From: Diplonema papillatum
Lineage: Eukaryota > Euglenozoa > Diplonemea > Diplonemida > Diplonemidae
NCBI GenBank assembly: GCA_030068145.1
Contig: JAPJBO010000047.1
Coordinates: 1 to 64,000 of the forward strand
Length of the DNA: 64,000 nt
Reading direction: 5' to 3'
This document shows, piece by piece, positions 20,075 through 31,480 of this stretch (the first letter of the stretch is position 1; each line of letters starts with the position of its first letter). The notes under the pieces are model-generated. The model did not search any database, was not told the origin of the DNA, and saw only the letters and a program-made list of their open reading frames with translations. The translations under genes and the position numbers were made by a program.

Positions 20075-20317
20075 GCCACCAGCGGGAAGTAATCGCGCGC
20101 CGAGGGCGAGTCCCTCTCTCTTACTGCGCGCACCGGGCCCAACGCGGTATACTTGTAGACCTAAACACATCAGCTTGGCCCTTCGACCCCGACGCCAACA
20201 CTGGGAAGAGAGGGGGGTCAAAACGCAGCCTTTGCTTATAAACACCGATATTCGGATCTGGCGATGTGGTCCGCCACGTCGATTCCCGGGCGAACGAATG
20301 CAGAAAACAGCTGTTCG

Positions 20318-20400
20318 TGTGCTCTCGTAGCACGGGTGGTCCTGGCAACAGCCAACCAGGCTCACACCGCTGTCCTGTCTGTAGACGCAGGAAAAGGCAC
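20318..20400 (+). repeat. R2, copy 2 (partial)
   Basis: Keeps TAGCACGGGTGGTCCTGG and CTCACACCGCTGTCCTGTCT with an internal deletion of about 20 bp relative to copy 1. Confidence 0.65.
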
Positions 20401-20454
20401 TTAGACGAAAGAAGTTGTCGACTACGAACTGACCGAAAAAAAAAAGTGGAATAA

Positions 20455-20694
20455 ACCAAACCCCTTTGCCATTTCCTCGGAGAAGACCTGAAGAAGCTGA
20501 CGAAGGCGTCCATCAGTGGGACGGGCAGCGGCTTTCAGCTCGTCCATGCGCCACCCGTCCACACCGCACGCCGAGGACTTCTTCTTCCTCTCCCGGAGGA
20601 TGGTTCGCAGCTCCTCACCAGTGATGTCGGTGACTTGCATCGGCCGGCGTTGGACGTGCTCCCCGAAGGCCTTGGCGAAGCTGGCATCAAGCAT
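20455..20694 (-). pseudogene. LINE reverse-transcriptase fragment
   Basis: The minus frame MLDASFAKAFGEHVQRRPMQ, ITGEELRTILRERKKKSSAC, GVDGWRMDELKAA parallels the region of the intact LINE ORF2 around SCGVDGWRMREVAALPD, just before its RT motifs. GVDGWRM is identical; the rest is about 40% similar, so this is a different LINE subfamily. It ends in unrelated A/T-rich sequence. A MITE sits immediately beyond its upstream end. Confidence 0.75.
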
Positions 20695-20698
20695 ATAT

Positions 20699-20916
20699 CA
20701 TGCAGGGTCAATTCTTGTGTCTTTTTGGAAATGGCCAAAAAAAAACTTTCCGGAAAAAATTGGGTTTTTTAAATTTTAAAATTTTGGAACAAACTCTGCA
20801 GTAATTTTTGATGAAGTTGAGCAATTTTCTTTTTTTCCAATTTTTTTTTTTTTGGGTCGGGGTCCATCGGCCCCGCGGCAGCGTTTTAAAAAAACACAAG
20901 GTTTTGACCCTGCATG
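20699..20916. mobile_element. MITE M1, copy A (ATAT duplication)
   Basis: 218 bp with terminal inverted repeats starting CATGCAGGGTC and ending GACCCTGCATG; ATAT flanks it on both sides (20695-20698 and 20917-20920). The interior is A/T-rich with mirror-like halves (GGAAATGGCC, GCAGTAATTTTTGATGAAG, CCCGCGGCAGCG). Non-coding. Confidence 0.9.
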
Positions 20917-21099
20917 ATATGAGAGGAGAGGCGGGCTTCTGCCCAAACACGAAACTAAGACTTTTACTCCCCCCTTTTTTGCTGGAAAGCTCTCCCTGCA
21001 GCTCCGCCCTACGGCGGAAAAGGGACCAGCTTGTGTGATATTGTTCCACTACTGCAATACTTTTGTCAGATGCTGAGAGGGGGAGAAGTTACTCTCGTC

Positions 21100-21270
21100 C
21101 CTTTTCTTTTTTTAGCCGCATGCATTGTGTGAGGAAACTGAACCGCCCACTTCTGATCGTGATCATTTGCCAATTTGCCACCTGAAACCACGTCCAGGAT
21201 TTGGGCTCAGGGTAGTGCGGTCAACGAAAACTCTAGTTTCCTTTTCTACTTTCTCCTACTCTCGCGGTAC
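21100..21270. repeat. Dispersed repeat R3, copy 1
   Basis: R3 of about 180 bp: GAGGAAACTGAACCGCCC, TGATCATTTGCCAATTTGCC, CTGAAACCACGTCCAGGATT, then a pyrimidine-rich end with CTACTCTCGCGGT. Two further copies lie at 23.61 and 61.39 kb. Here R1 follows directly. Confidence 0.7.
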
Positions 21271-21274
21271 GGGT

Positions 21275-21615
21275 TTTTACATAAGCGCCAGTTTGGAAGG
21301 AAATGCTCGACGAAGCTGCCAGACAAAGAACCGAAGGGATCCCAAGTGCTGCAACTACCGAACCACGTGTTGAAGGACGTGAAATCATGCGCGTCTACCC
21401 CCACACGGCAAGACGCACAAACACACCAGGGGAAAAAGTCCGCGTGAAAAAGACAACACACGGTGTTGTAAGCGAAGAACAAATCAGATTGTGTTTGTAT
21501 TGCCCCTCTACCCCTACATCCTCCCTTCCATTCGGAGTCAAAACAGCTTCGCCGAGAATTTTTGCTGCGTTGCAAGGAAAATCTCGGATTCTCAAGCGAA
21601 CTATAACTCTGAAAA
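21275..21615. repeat. R1, copy 2
   Basis: Full-length, from TTTTACATAAGCGCCAG to CTTCCATTCGGAGTC and on into TCTCAAGCGAACTATAACTC. Plus-strand frame 21303-21668 is open through it, as is a minus frame. Confidence 0.75.
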
Positions 21616-21809
21616 GAAATGTGGCAAAACAGCGAAAACCACCGACATTTGGCGATTCTTGTACTTAATTTTTTCTGCAACGACGTGGTCTCGTTACCTT
21701 GAAGTCCAGGGTACGAGACTAGCTCGGGGAACACGGTTTCCAAAGTGTGTATCCAGTTGAAAGGTGAAGCACTGCCCATCAACACGCGCATTCCCACAGC
21801 ACCACTGTA

Positions 21810-22500
21810 CCGACTACCTGTTTGCACGCGTCATGCCTGCTTCTGTCGCTTCTTGCGCCGCATTACATTTGTCTCCGGTGTGCGCTTCACGTCCGCCGTG
21901 GACGAGCCGGTGGACCCATCTGAATCGTAGTGGTAGTTGGAACTTGATATGCTGCAATAATCTGTGAAGATAGACTGCACAAGCCGCTGCAGACTACCTC
22001 TTTGCACGTGTCGTGCCATGCTTCGGTCGCCTCTTGCCCCGCTTACTGTTTGTCTCCGGTACGCGCTTCACGTCCGCTGTGCAGTTTGACGACGAGCTCG
22101 AGGAATCACCAGATGATTCGGTGCACTTCCTCTTCTCCCTCGCGGGTTGTCCCCGCGGCCTGGTTGTAGCATGGGTGCACGTTTTCACAGTTTGATTATG
22201 GACTTCCTCCTGTTGTAAACAACACCCTGCACTATGGTCAACCAGTTTCCCGGCAAAACCTGGGTTTTGGAACCAGAACACCACCGAGTAATGATCCGGT
22301 GCACTTCCTTTTCTCCCTCGCGGGTTGTCCCCGCGGCCTGGTAGTAGCATGGGTGCACGTATTCACAGTTTGATTATGGACTTCCTCCACTACTGTAAAT
22401 CCTTCTCTCGCACGTTGCTTGTGTAAACAACACCCTGCACGATGGTCAACGGTCAACCAGTTTCCCGGCAAAACCTCGGTTTTGGAACCAGAACCCACCG
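21810..22500 (-). repeat. Tandemly duplicated, possibly coding segments (minus strand)
   Basis: Two related blocks end in TADVKRTPETNVMRRKKRQK (about 21834-21920) and TADVKRVPETNSKRGKRRPK (about 22010-22090), each after a serine/acidic stretch. Upstream, HNQTVnTCTHATTRPRGQPA occurs twice (about 22120-22200 and 22300-22380) with 85-90% DNA identity over about 170 bp. The repeated preservation of one minus frame suggests a duplicated last exon of a lysine-rich protein. No family recognised. Confidence 0.35.
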
Positions 22501-22735
22501 AGCTAGTACTCAGTTTCAATGTTTCGAGACTCTGAACCCTCGAAGGTTCAAGCGAAGTTGCACTCTTATCCATGCATTCCCCCCCTTCGGAGGTGGTTTC
22601 TCACCTCTGGAGGCCCCTTAGATATCCCCAGCCCTCGCCGAAAATAATATACAAAGTTCTTGCTAACCTCTCCCTTCTTCGCGGGGCCGCACAGGTCTCG
22701 CGTGTGCCAAGAAAAAAGAAACAGAACATTGACCG

Positions 22736-22979
<244 letters not shown>

Positions 22980-23423
22980 CGAGTCTCTCGGAATAGGACT
23001 CAGCGCACTGTGACACTGTTCACTGTTCACGATCGGAAACCCAAGTACCCGAAACCCGCAAAACCGATCCCTTCCCCCCTCCTTCTAAAAAATGAAGAAT
23101 CGAAAAGCAAAAAAAGAAGACGAGCAGTTCCCTGACTTTCTTGGGAACCTTCTCGCCTGTTGCAATTCTTCGCGCGCATCCCTCCACCCTCTTGCTTGTC
23201 TCTTCCTCTCCCCTTCCGCTTGTCTGTTATGCTCTCTTGTTGCCCCAACACACACACGCGGACATTAGCTGCGAGCTTCGTTTCCCCTGGCTAAAACAAA
23301 GCAACGAATGCTGGCGGCGAGGACGAGGAGGCGGTGCAGGGACCACACGGTGGAGTCCAGCCTCAGAAGCTGGAGTTGAAGCTTGTATTGACGGTACAAC
23401 ATGAGAGAGAAGGACCGGCCCGC

Positions 23424-23560
23424 CTTAGTATTCAAGTATTCTACAGGCCAGCCTTCCACCTTTAGACCCTAAAGTGCCCCTTTCACCACCTGTCCGCCGC
23501 TACGTTCCCTCCCAGGGGAAAAAGCTGACGGGAATCGTGCGCTTGAGCTGTTGAAGCAGG
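23424..23560. repeat. Inverted dispersed repeat R7, copy 1
   Basis: ATTCTACAGGCCAGCCTTCC, ACCTTTAGACCCTAAAGTGC and GGGAATCGTGCGCTTGAGCT recur as reverse complement at 38.92-39.04 kb, next to the TTD14-like pseudogene fragments. Confidence 0.65.
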
Positions 23561-23604
23561 AGAAAAAATATTCTGAAACCGTTTTTTACAAAATGTTCAT
23601 TTTC

Positions 23605-23790
23605 ACTCTTTTTTTTTTTTTTTTTTAAGCCACATGTGTGAGGAAACTGAACCGCCCAAGTAGGACCTTCTGATCATGATCATTTGCCAAGTTTGCCACC
23701 TGAAACCACTAGGTGCGGTCAACGACACTCTAGTTTCCCTTTCTACTTTTTCCTACTTTCGCGGTGTACGGGGTTTCCTTCAAAAAAAAA
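23605..23790. repeat. R3, copy 2
   Basis: Same order of words as copy 1 with internal deletion of the GTCCAGGATTTGGG segment; preceded by an 18-base T run. Confidence 0.65.
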
Positions 23791-24124
23791 GAAGAAGACA
23801 CACACACAAGAAAGCAAAATAGAAAGCGAAATTAAAGCGAAATTAAAGGTCGCAAGGCAAACTGTTTGATGGCCTCGACGGTAATCCCTGCGCACACTAC
23901 GGTGGATGCTAGCAGGGATGCCATCAGCAGCCACTAGCAGTCAATTTGTTGCATTTCTGTGAATTTGCCAGGCCTTCGACTACCCCGAGCAACGCACTGT
24001 GAGCAATTACTAGCAGTACTCCCGCCTAGCAGCTTAGTGCTGTGAGGACGGTGGATGGCTTACCTCAAGCTTATCAGCCATGCCATGCCAGCACCATCCA
24101 CAGGGTCATCCTGAGCCTGGGTGT

Positions 24125-24385
24125 AGTGGTTTTGGTTCATTCTGTGCGCAAAACGGAAATTGTGTGAAAGAGAGGATTGTGTTCCTCTGACCCGCACATC
24201 GCTGGTTTTGTTTCATTCTGGAAAACCACTGCGCAAAACGGAAATCCTGCGTGAAAGAGAGGATTGTGTTCCTCTGACCCGCATATCGCTGGGTTTGGTT
24301 CATTCTGGAGAACCACTGCGCAAAATGAAAATCCTCTTTGTGTGAAAGAGGATTGTGTTCCTCCGACCCTCACACCGCGCGCCCC
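24125..24385. repeat. 88-91 bp tandem repeat, three units
   Basis: TGAAAGAGAGGATTGTGTTC starts units at 24164, 24252 and (slightly changed) 24343. Each unit also holds CTGACCCGCACATCGCTGG and ACTGCGCAAAACGGAAATCC. Confidence 0.85.
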
Positions 24386-24444
24386 CTTGAAATCGCCCCT
24401 TTTGCTCCGTATCCGTTACACAGATCACAAGGGGCGATTTCAAG
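24386..24444. repeat. Perfect 16-bp hairpin
   Basis: CTTGAAATCGCCCCTT (24386-24401) and its exact reverse complement (24429-24444) flank a 27-base loop. Confidence 0.75.
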
Positions 24445-24616
24445 AAGGCGCGTGCGTCCATATACTGTCAGGCACGCCCGAGAGTGCAATATTGAACCAA
24501 GATCCTCTCCTAGAAAAGGAGGCTACGAACCAGTTGATGTATTTATTTGAACACCCTTCACCGCTAATCGATCGAACAGTAACCAACCTGTTTGAGTGTT
24601 TGATACTCTGCCCACC

Positions 24617-25949
24617 ACCCCCCCCCCCTAGGGCTAAGTTGGATGGAAACGCCGTTTCTTTTAGTTTTTTCGAAATATGGAAACGGAAACGGAAACGGAA
24701 ACGGAAACGTTTCCGTTTCTTTTAAAAGAAACGCCAGAAGGCTCCTCGTGCTGAGGGGTCCTATAGGATACCACTTCGCGGGTCCTTCTGTGTGTCCGTC
24801 GGGTGTCCGTTTCCAGCCAAATTTTGGCTTTCCTTTCAGAGGGCGGGATCACCTTCTTCTTTTGATCTACCAGCGGGCACTTCTCTTCTTCCGTCTTCTG
24901 GCGGGCTCTCTGACTCTTCAGGGCCCTTCCTGGGCTGTTCTTCGACTTGGCTCGGCCCCTTCTTGTGTGTCGTCGCGGTCTCGTTTGTGCAGAGCAGTCG
25001 CTGATGCTCACCGCTTTCTTTCGTCGGCGATCTGAGACGAGCAAATAGGAAACCACAAGCTAATGATGCAGAATGTCGTTACATGCGGATGCTGAGGTTT
25101 TCTGGCACCAGATTCCACTCTTCTGTGCCTACCACTTCGTCCTCTGCTGCTTCCAACCCACGTTCTCATGTTTACTTGTATCGGCGGCCGTGCCGCGTGG
25201 GGCTTTTTGAATCTGCAGTCCTCTTCTGCATTGTCGGTGGTTCTTCCTGCCGTCGCTGTCTATGCTCCGACAACACCGCCCGATGGTGCCCCTTCCGGTG
25301 ACGGTTGCCACCCGTCGTTGTATGCAAGGTGCACTGTGGCAATCGATGTTTAACACACACGTTACTGCGTGGCCATCGCTTTTCTGGCGGGTTCAACATT
25401 GCCCCGGCATACGTGTGCCCTTCTCACCTCTTGATGCTGCTTGCACTCCCTCTTTGTCTTACACCGCTGAAAACCCCGGTCTTGTAGCCTGTGGTGCGGC
25501 GGAGCTCCCGCTGTCCTGAACGATCGTATCTGTATAGCCTATTATTGGAAGCGGATGTGCTTTCCCGATCGTCTTCAGCGCGTTGGCCAACGGCCTCGCA
25601 TCAACAGAGCATCGTCGCCACAACAGCCATTGGTATAAAGAGCTGCAGACCTCAAAGTCATCACAACCGGATGCGTGTGGTTGCGTCTGCTCCACGCGGT
25701 CGCAACTCTTATGCTTCTTTCCTCCCTCTTTTTCGGAGCCACCTTGTCCATGGTTTCCCACTGGATTGCGGGGTCCGCCGTTCGGAACACATTTCGGTCG
25801 GACCTTCAGCCAGTATACTAGTGGCATACCAGCCGTTTCTTTTGAAAAGAAACGGCGTTTCCATCCGCCGCCAAAAAGAAGGAAACGGAAACGGAAACGG
25901 AAACGGAAACGTTTCCAACGTTTCCATCCTACATAGCCCTAGGGGGGGT
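24617..25949. mobile_element. Inverted-repeat element with GGAAAC subterminal arrays
   Basis: Left end ACCCCCC...CTAGGGCTAAGTTGGATG; right end, read inversely, ACCCCCCCTAGGGCTATG, then TAGGATGGAAACG. Inside each end is an array of four or five GGAAAC hexamers running into GTTTCC, then a palindrome-like AAACGGCGTTTC word (24645-24735 and 25830-25920). About 1.1 kb of non-coding interior. Non-autonomous; class unknown. Confidence 0.7.
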
Positions 25950-26118
25950 CAAAAGCTGTCAAAATAGGTCATTTTTTTGGGAACCACATAGGGGCTCCTA
26001 AAAGGCAATAAAATTTGGTAAACCGCCCCAGAACCGTATAGAAATGCCTAAAACATGCTTTTTGGCTGCTGAAGTGCCCCGAAAAGGCCTTTTTACGAGT
26101 GCCCAATTTTTGGACTCA

Positions 26119-26971
26119 GGGTGGACACCGTTTGGTACCGGTGTTCTTCTTTTTAGGTGACAACCCCAAAAATAGTGACAGCATGAACCGAAGAAGGAAA
26201 ACAACACTGCCCAAACCTATGTATTTTTACTCAAAAGACTTTCCTGAGAGTTGGGGATGGTGGGGCTTCGTAGGAGGCATCGACAAGCGACTCAATGAGG
26301 TACGGCTTCGTAACGTGCCGCCCCCTCGAGTCCTTGACGTCAGCGCCAGCTTTCGTAGTGGCCTGTGTCGTGTAGCGTGCTACCGCAAGCTGCAGATACC
26401 CTGCCCTGAGCTGCTATGTCGTGGCAGCCCTATGAATCCACCGCCGAACCTTTTCGTTCAAGTCCAGTTTTCTATTTTTGTTCAAGCTCAACGTGCGTTG
26501 GGGTTAGGTACCAGATACACCCCGGTGACCAGTATTGTCTTCCGTGCGTGTGCAATGCGACCCTTTCGGGGTGGTGTACGAAAGGCGAACTTGAATAAAA
26601 GACACTGTCGCGTGCATCCCTTCAACAAAAACGTTGGGATCTGGAAAATCCCACTACGGATGAGAGCATCTCATTGTTTTTCTCGGAAAGACATCGAACT
26701 TTGTGAATATCGCCCCAGCAGCAGTTCGGGGAAGAGCTGCTGCCTGCGGTGTCAACAACACCTCAGCTTGCGCAAGACTCAGAGAGCCTTTTGGGACGTT
26801 GTTAACCATCCAGACGAGCAACGTTCATAGCTGCCTTCCTCCTGGGTGTCGTTTGCCCTTTTGTTGCTTCCATTTGTGGCTGCCTGCACGTGATTGTAGC
26901 CTCATCTTTGCATGGTATGAACAGTGAAGCACACACACAGGCTGCTAGCCGGTACCAAACGGTGTCCACCC
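26119..26971. mobile_element. 853-bp element with perfect 23-bp inverted repeats
   Basis: GGGTGGACACCGTTTGGTAC, then CGG, at 26119-26141 is exactly inverted at 26949-26971. No clear target duplication. The interior is mostly one long plus-strand frame (next entry). Confidence 0.75.
26183..26830 (+). CDS. 215-codon ORF inside the 853-bp element, function unknown
   Basis: Starts MNRRRKTTLPKPMYFYSKDF and ends VVNHPDEQRS, filling three quarters of the element. It has several Cys and His residues (CRVACYRKLQIPCPELLC; a later CCLRCQQH) and basic patches, but no recognised transposase motif. The frame is open further upstream, to GTG at 26099, which lies outside the inverted repeat, so ATG 26183 is the sensible start. 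It may be real, or chance in a degenerate element. Confidence 0.35.
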   Translation: MNRRRKTTLPKPMYFYSKDFPESWGWWGFVGGIDKRLNEVRLRNVPPPRVLDVSASFRSGLCRVACYRKLQIPCPELLCRGSPMNPPPNLFVQVQFSIFVQAQRALGLGTRYTPVTSIVFRACAMRPFRGGVRKANLNKRHCRVHPFNKNVGIWKIPLRMRASHCFSRKDIELCEYRPSSSSGKSCCLRCQQHLSLRKTQRAFWDVVNHPDEQRS

Positions 26972-27794
26972 TAAAACCATCAACTAATACACCCCCCCCT
27001 GGGCCATTTTCCATGAAACTTTCCCCAAAAACACGTTTCCGGGCATTTCTGAGGCGGGTTGCATGTTTTTTTAGCCTTAAACTGCCGTTAAGTCTACAGG
27101 CTGAAAATGTCACCATTTTGACGCAAAAAAAGACCTTTTGACCCCCCCTACCCCCCCCCCCCCCCCCATCTCTCACGGTGCAGTAGTAAAGGCTTTTACT
27201 AGTAAATTTACTAGTGGTTTTACAAGTGAAAATGGTTTACAAGTGCCACTAGTAAATTTTACAAGTGCACTTGTAAAATTTACAAGTGCACTAGTAAAAT
27301 TTACAAGTGATTTCAGGTGTTTTGGCAGGTGTTTTGGGGTGAAACAAGAAGAAACTGTGGCAAGTGAAGCACACATTCAGAAGAACCGGCTTCTTTTTCA
27401 CCTAACTCGTCAAAATGGGGCTGGGAGAGCAGAGCAAAGTGACAACCCAGTGCTTGAGAGCCCCGCGCGTAGGCAGACCGCGTCAATCCAGGTTTCCCCC
27501 ACTCCAAGGCAAACGTGAACACTCGAACCCGACCCCCCTGTGGCTCGATGCGGTGGGAACACAGGACAATAACATCGGAAGAGACGGACCGCGAGGGAGG
27601 AGGCGTCCTTGTCCTCTCAGAGCAGAGTCGTGCACAGGTACGTCCTGGTACCAGAAATAGAGTTGCACGGCAAAAGACGCTCTGGTATCTTGCGTTTGGC
27701 CCAGGAGGTTACGAATATCTCTGCCTGCGTGCGTCTTATGCCGGACAGGCTTGGCATCCATTTTTTGGACTGAGTCGTGGGCAACAGTGCGGTC

Positions 27795-27905
27795 AACTCT
27801 GAAAGGCAAATACCGTAAACGGAAATAAGTTGGACCGGACAAAATGGTCCAACTCTCCTATTTTGGGCTCTGGTGGTCCAGCTTTTGTCCGGCCAACTTT
27901 TTTCG
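27795..27905. mobile_element. MITE M2, copy 1 (uninterrupted)
   Basis: Starts GTCAACTCTGAAAGGCAAAT and ACCGTAAACGGAAATAAG; contains TTGGACCGGACAAAATGGTC and its approximate inverse GGACCACCAGAGCCC near the centre, then CTTTTGTCCGGCCAAC. It gives the empty-site sequence for the insertion in copy 2. Confidence 0.7.
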
Positions 27906-28407
27906 GGGGGTTCTGTGTACTTCGTGCAGTTTTGCGGCTGACCAGCACTCGCTCCACTCCGTAGTCGCGCATGGGTCCGCCGCCAGGAGTTCCCGAACAG
28001 TGCGCGGCGCTGCGTAACCCGCTGAGTTCCCTCCAGCAACTCGCAACGAAGCACCCTGGCCATGGTCCAGCCATTGGTCGCCATAGCCCTGTGGTGGAAT
28101 CACAAGATCTTCCTTGCGTGGAAGGATGTTTGATCGCGACCGGTTGCGGTTGGTCAGTGCCGAAGGTGGACCAAGATGCGTCCACCGTCTGTCCCATTGC
28201 TTTGGTAGAGTGCAAACGCAAAAATGCAGAGTGCAAACGAAGTGGCTCGAGGTTGAAGGAAAAAGTATGAGCCGCCAATAAACGACGATCTTGGTACGCT
28301 CAAGAAGAAACCCAACGCATCTCTCGCGCCTGACTACCCATTTGTCAAGGGACATTTTTTTACCTCATGCCCATCGACCCAACCCCGCCTAAGTGGATAC
28401 GCGCCTG

Positions 28408-28757
28408 GCGGTCAACTCTGAAAGGCAAATACCGTAACATGCAGGGTCAAAACCTTGTGTCTTTTTAAAACGCTCCCGCGGAGCCGTGGCCCCCAAAAAA
28501 AATTTTGGAAAAAAAAAAAATTGCTCAACTTCCTCAAAAATTGCCGCAGTTTTTGTTCCAAAATTTTTAAATTCAAGAAAACCCAATTTTTTTCCGGAAA
28601 TTTTTTTTTGGCCATTTCCAAAAAGACACAAGGTTTTGACCCTGCATGGTAAACGGAAATATGTTGGACCGGACAAAATGGTCCAGTTGCCTTGGTCGTC
28701 CGCGGTCCAACTTTTGTCCGGTCCAACATATTTTCGGTCCAACATATTTCCTTTCCT
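28408..28757. mobile_element. MITE M2, copy 2, interrupted by MITE M1
   Basis: Matches copy 1 up to AATACCGTAA (28437) and resumes at GTAAACGGAAATATGTTGG (28649). The right end inversely repeats GGAAATATGTTGGACCG. The GTAA at the junction is present once in copy 1 and twice here. Confidence 0.8.
28438..28648. mobile_element. MITE M1, copy B, nested in M2 (GTAA duplication)
   Basis: 211 bp, ends CATGCAGGGTC and GACCCTGCATG, GTAA on both sides (28434-28437, 28649-28652). The M2 copy at 27.8 kb supplies the unoccupied site, so the 4-bp duplication is demonstrated, not just inferred. Confidence 0.93.
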
Positions 28758-30234
28758 CCACGGGGGGTTTCGAGGACTGGAGAATTCTTGTCACACGAGG
28801 GTGCTAGGGGAAGTTGTTTGGGCTGTTGCTGTGAGATTAGTACTTCTTGGGGTTTGGTGGTTGCTTGGTCGGGTCGGGGTGTTGGGAACGAACGCAGTGT
28901 GCCTTCTGCTTCATTTTATTGTCGTTGATTCTTGGGGTGTTGCTGCCGCTGCCGTGCTTGCGTTCTCACCTTCTTCCTATGCTTGTAGGGCCCATGTTGC
29001 CCTTTCAGCGCACTTGTCTCCCGGGCAGCTGGCACGCGTAGAGCCCCACTCCGGATTACCGCGTGGTTCCCTTCGCATAGGCGTCCAGGGCCTGCATTCG
29101 GGTGGATGCCCGAACACCGGCCTTTGGTCCGCCTCCGGCTGAAACCATCCAAGGTGCGCTGTGTCGCCCGCTGTCAGAATGTGTTGAGAGGTGGCCTTTT
29201 CGTTGCACCCTCCTAAACCACATCTCCGTTGTGCCGTTTTGTAGAATCGATTGCCTCACTAGCGCATTGCTCCGCTGGACCTCCGGAGTTGGTGCAGCGT
29301 CTTGATGCTGCTCTGGGGCGCGTTTAGTCGCTCTTGGAGTCTGCGGTTCCTCTGATGCTCGAGGGTCCCCCGTGCAAACCTGCCGATCTCTTCCACCGGC
29401 GGCATCTTGGGCGCATACATATTGGAGGCCTGCATCATGGTAGACCGATCCACGTCAAAGACGCTTCGTCCGTTCAGCACTCTTCCTGCTGCCTCGTCCG
29501 CTTTTTCATGTTTACGAAACCTCACACTGACTATTATGGTCGAGCCCGAGTGTTTCATTGATGGGCTGTGTGGAACTCCTTACTGCGGCAACAACAATGT
29601 CAAGATCCCTGCTTGGGCAAAGCCTCCGTGCCGAAGCGTGTTGGGAAGTGGCAGGCAAGCTCGGACCGACTGGAAGTAGTAGCAACAGTCAGGTGGCCGC
29701 TTCTGCCCAGGGTTCCCCGCTCCCCGCTCACGTCGCCATTGTAGAGTGTGTTCCACTGTTGTGAATTTGGCACGACACCACTCACAGAGCGTCTCTCTTG
29801 CCTCCGTTTCTTCTCATTTTGTAGACGCTTTTCCTCAACAAAAGTCTCAGGGGAAAGGGGCTGGACAGTGCGTACAGTTCCAGTTGGGTGCGCGCTGCTC
29901 CTCTCATCCTTTTTCAACGGCGCGGCTGTCTCAGGGGAGATGATTCCCATCAAGGCTCCCAACAACCCTGCCCAACTCAGTCCGAGGGGTAGTGCACATC
30001 GACCACACCTCCCCAGTTTTCGATCTCGCAATTTTTCACGCAAAACCCCCTATAAATCATTGTTTTGGATTGAAAAACACCTGAATTCACTTGTAATTTT
30101 TACTAGTGCACTAGTAAAATTTACTAGTGCACTTGTAAATTTTACTAGTAAAAGTGTAAATTTTACTAGTAAAATTTTTTACTAGTAAATTTACTAGTAA
30201 AAGGGTCATTTTACAAGTTTACTACTGCACCGTG

Positions 30235-31324
30235 CTCCATCCTCATCCTGAGTCTCAGGAGGGCGGATTGAGGTATTGTTCCTCATTTCAGAGGCCTGAC
30301 ATTGACCACCAGTCACTGAGTCGGTCCACCTCCTGCTGATATACTGCTGCTAGACTAGCAGCAGCAATTCGACGCAGTTCCAGGAAGGGGTGGACTGGCT
30401 CAGTTATGCAAACACACCTAGCAAGCTTGCTTGAGCGCCTTCGGCGCGTTGAAGTCCTTACGTTTGGAAGTTGGAATCCTTACGTTTCTGAGCGAACTCC
30501 TCATATCCTCTCGCCAAAAGCGAGGTTGGAGGGCAAAGCAAACATTAGCATGGCGCTCTTTTGTTTGTGCGCACTAGCGGAACTCACCTGCTTTGGTAAG
30601 TTTCATGTAGTACGCTGCCAACTACTAATTTCTTAGTACCAACAATGCATTGTTAACACAAAATACTCGAGGGGCTGCCTTGTGCTTACTTCGAAGGAGG
30701 CTAGAGGGAGAAACCGTACAACTACAAAGTGGGTCATTTTTGTTGAACGCTTACGCCCGCCACTGAACCCAGCTTCACCTGTGTTTCGTGTGGGCTACAG
30801 CACATTTACCTCCTTTGATCTTTGCAGCTGGCAGCCTTCTCAAGTATTTCCTACAAAGCAGGTGCTTATACAAAAAAACTGACAAACGCAGATCCACCGT
30901 CTGCCCCACCGTCTGCCACCTTGTTGTACCCCCCCTCCGGAACAGCGAAGAACCAGAAGGGATTCCAACGTCCTCGCGGACGGCACGCTTGCGTTTCGAG
31001 CTCCCGAAAAAGACATTTCACTTTAAAAGAGAGCTCCCCGTCGTGCCTAAGAAAGGCCGCCACTGCACAAACTACCATACACAAAAATGTAATCAAAATA
31101 AACCGGAGTTTTCTGGCCCTCCCTCTTGCCCTCTACCATCCAGCCCCCCCCCCGCCAGGTACGCCTGCCTCAGAGGTAACCCACCTTTCCTTTCTGCATC
31201 TCTCCTCCCCATACCGACTGTTTGTCGCCCGTACTGGAGAGGACACTTGCCGACCAAAGGTCGAAACGGTGGATACCTTGTGTGATATCGTGCCTTGGTT
31301 GATGCAACGATCCCCATTCCTTCA
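30235..31324. other. Intergenic, no gene recognised
   Basis: Overlapping long open frames on both strands (30822-31685 plus, 31093-31944 minus) start only at TTG or GTG and contain a decayed R2 fragment. I treat them as non-coding. Confidence 0.4.
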
Positions 31325-31480
31325 GCAACCAGACTCACATCGCCGTCCTGTCTGCGGGCGAAGGATCGAAACACGGCGCGGCAGGACCGGTGGCGGCGTT
31401 GCGTACATAACCATTCCAAGCACGTTCTTGCAATTCCAGCCCAACCATTCCAAGCACGTTCTTGCAATCCCAGCCCTTCC
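31325..31480 (+). repeat. R2, copy 3 (diverged)
   Basis: Keeps CAGACTCACATCGCCGTCCT, GAAACACGGCGC and CATTCCAAGCACGTTCTTGC; the last word is present twice in tandem. Confidence 0.6.

Larger units (their letters stand above)
27174..30234. mobile_element. 3.06-kb element with ACTAGTAAA / CACTTGTAAA subterminal arrays
   Basis: Terminal repeat CACGGTGCAGTAGTAAA at 27174-27190 is exactly inverted at 30218-30234. Within 150 bp of each end are 10 or more copies of ACTAGTAAA, ACTTGTAAA and their inverses, which suggests multiple transposase-binding sites as in CACTA or hAT elements. The interior holds two nested MITE copies and minus-strand frames (29259-29558, 29600-30043) that may be transposase remnants; none has a motif I can name. 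Confidence 0.7.

Noticed and set aside
27174-30234. Endogenous retrovirus or LTR element because of repeated ends
   Set aside because: The ends are inverted, not direct, and no gag, protease, RT or integrase motif is present.
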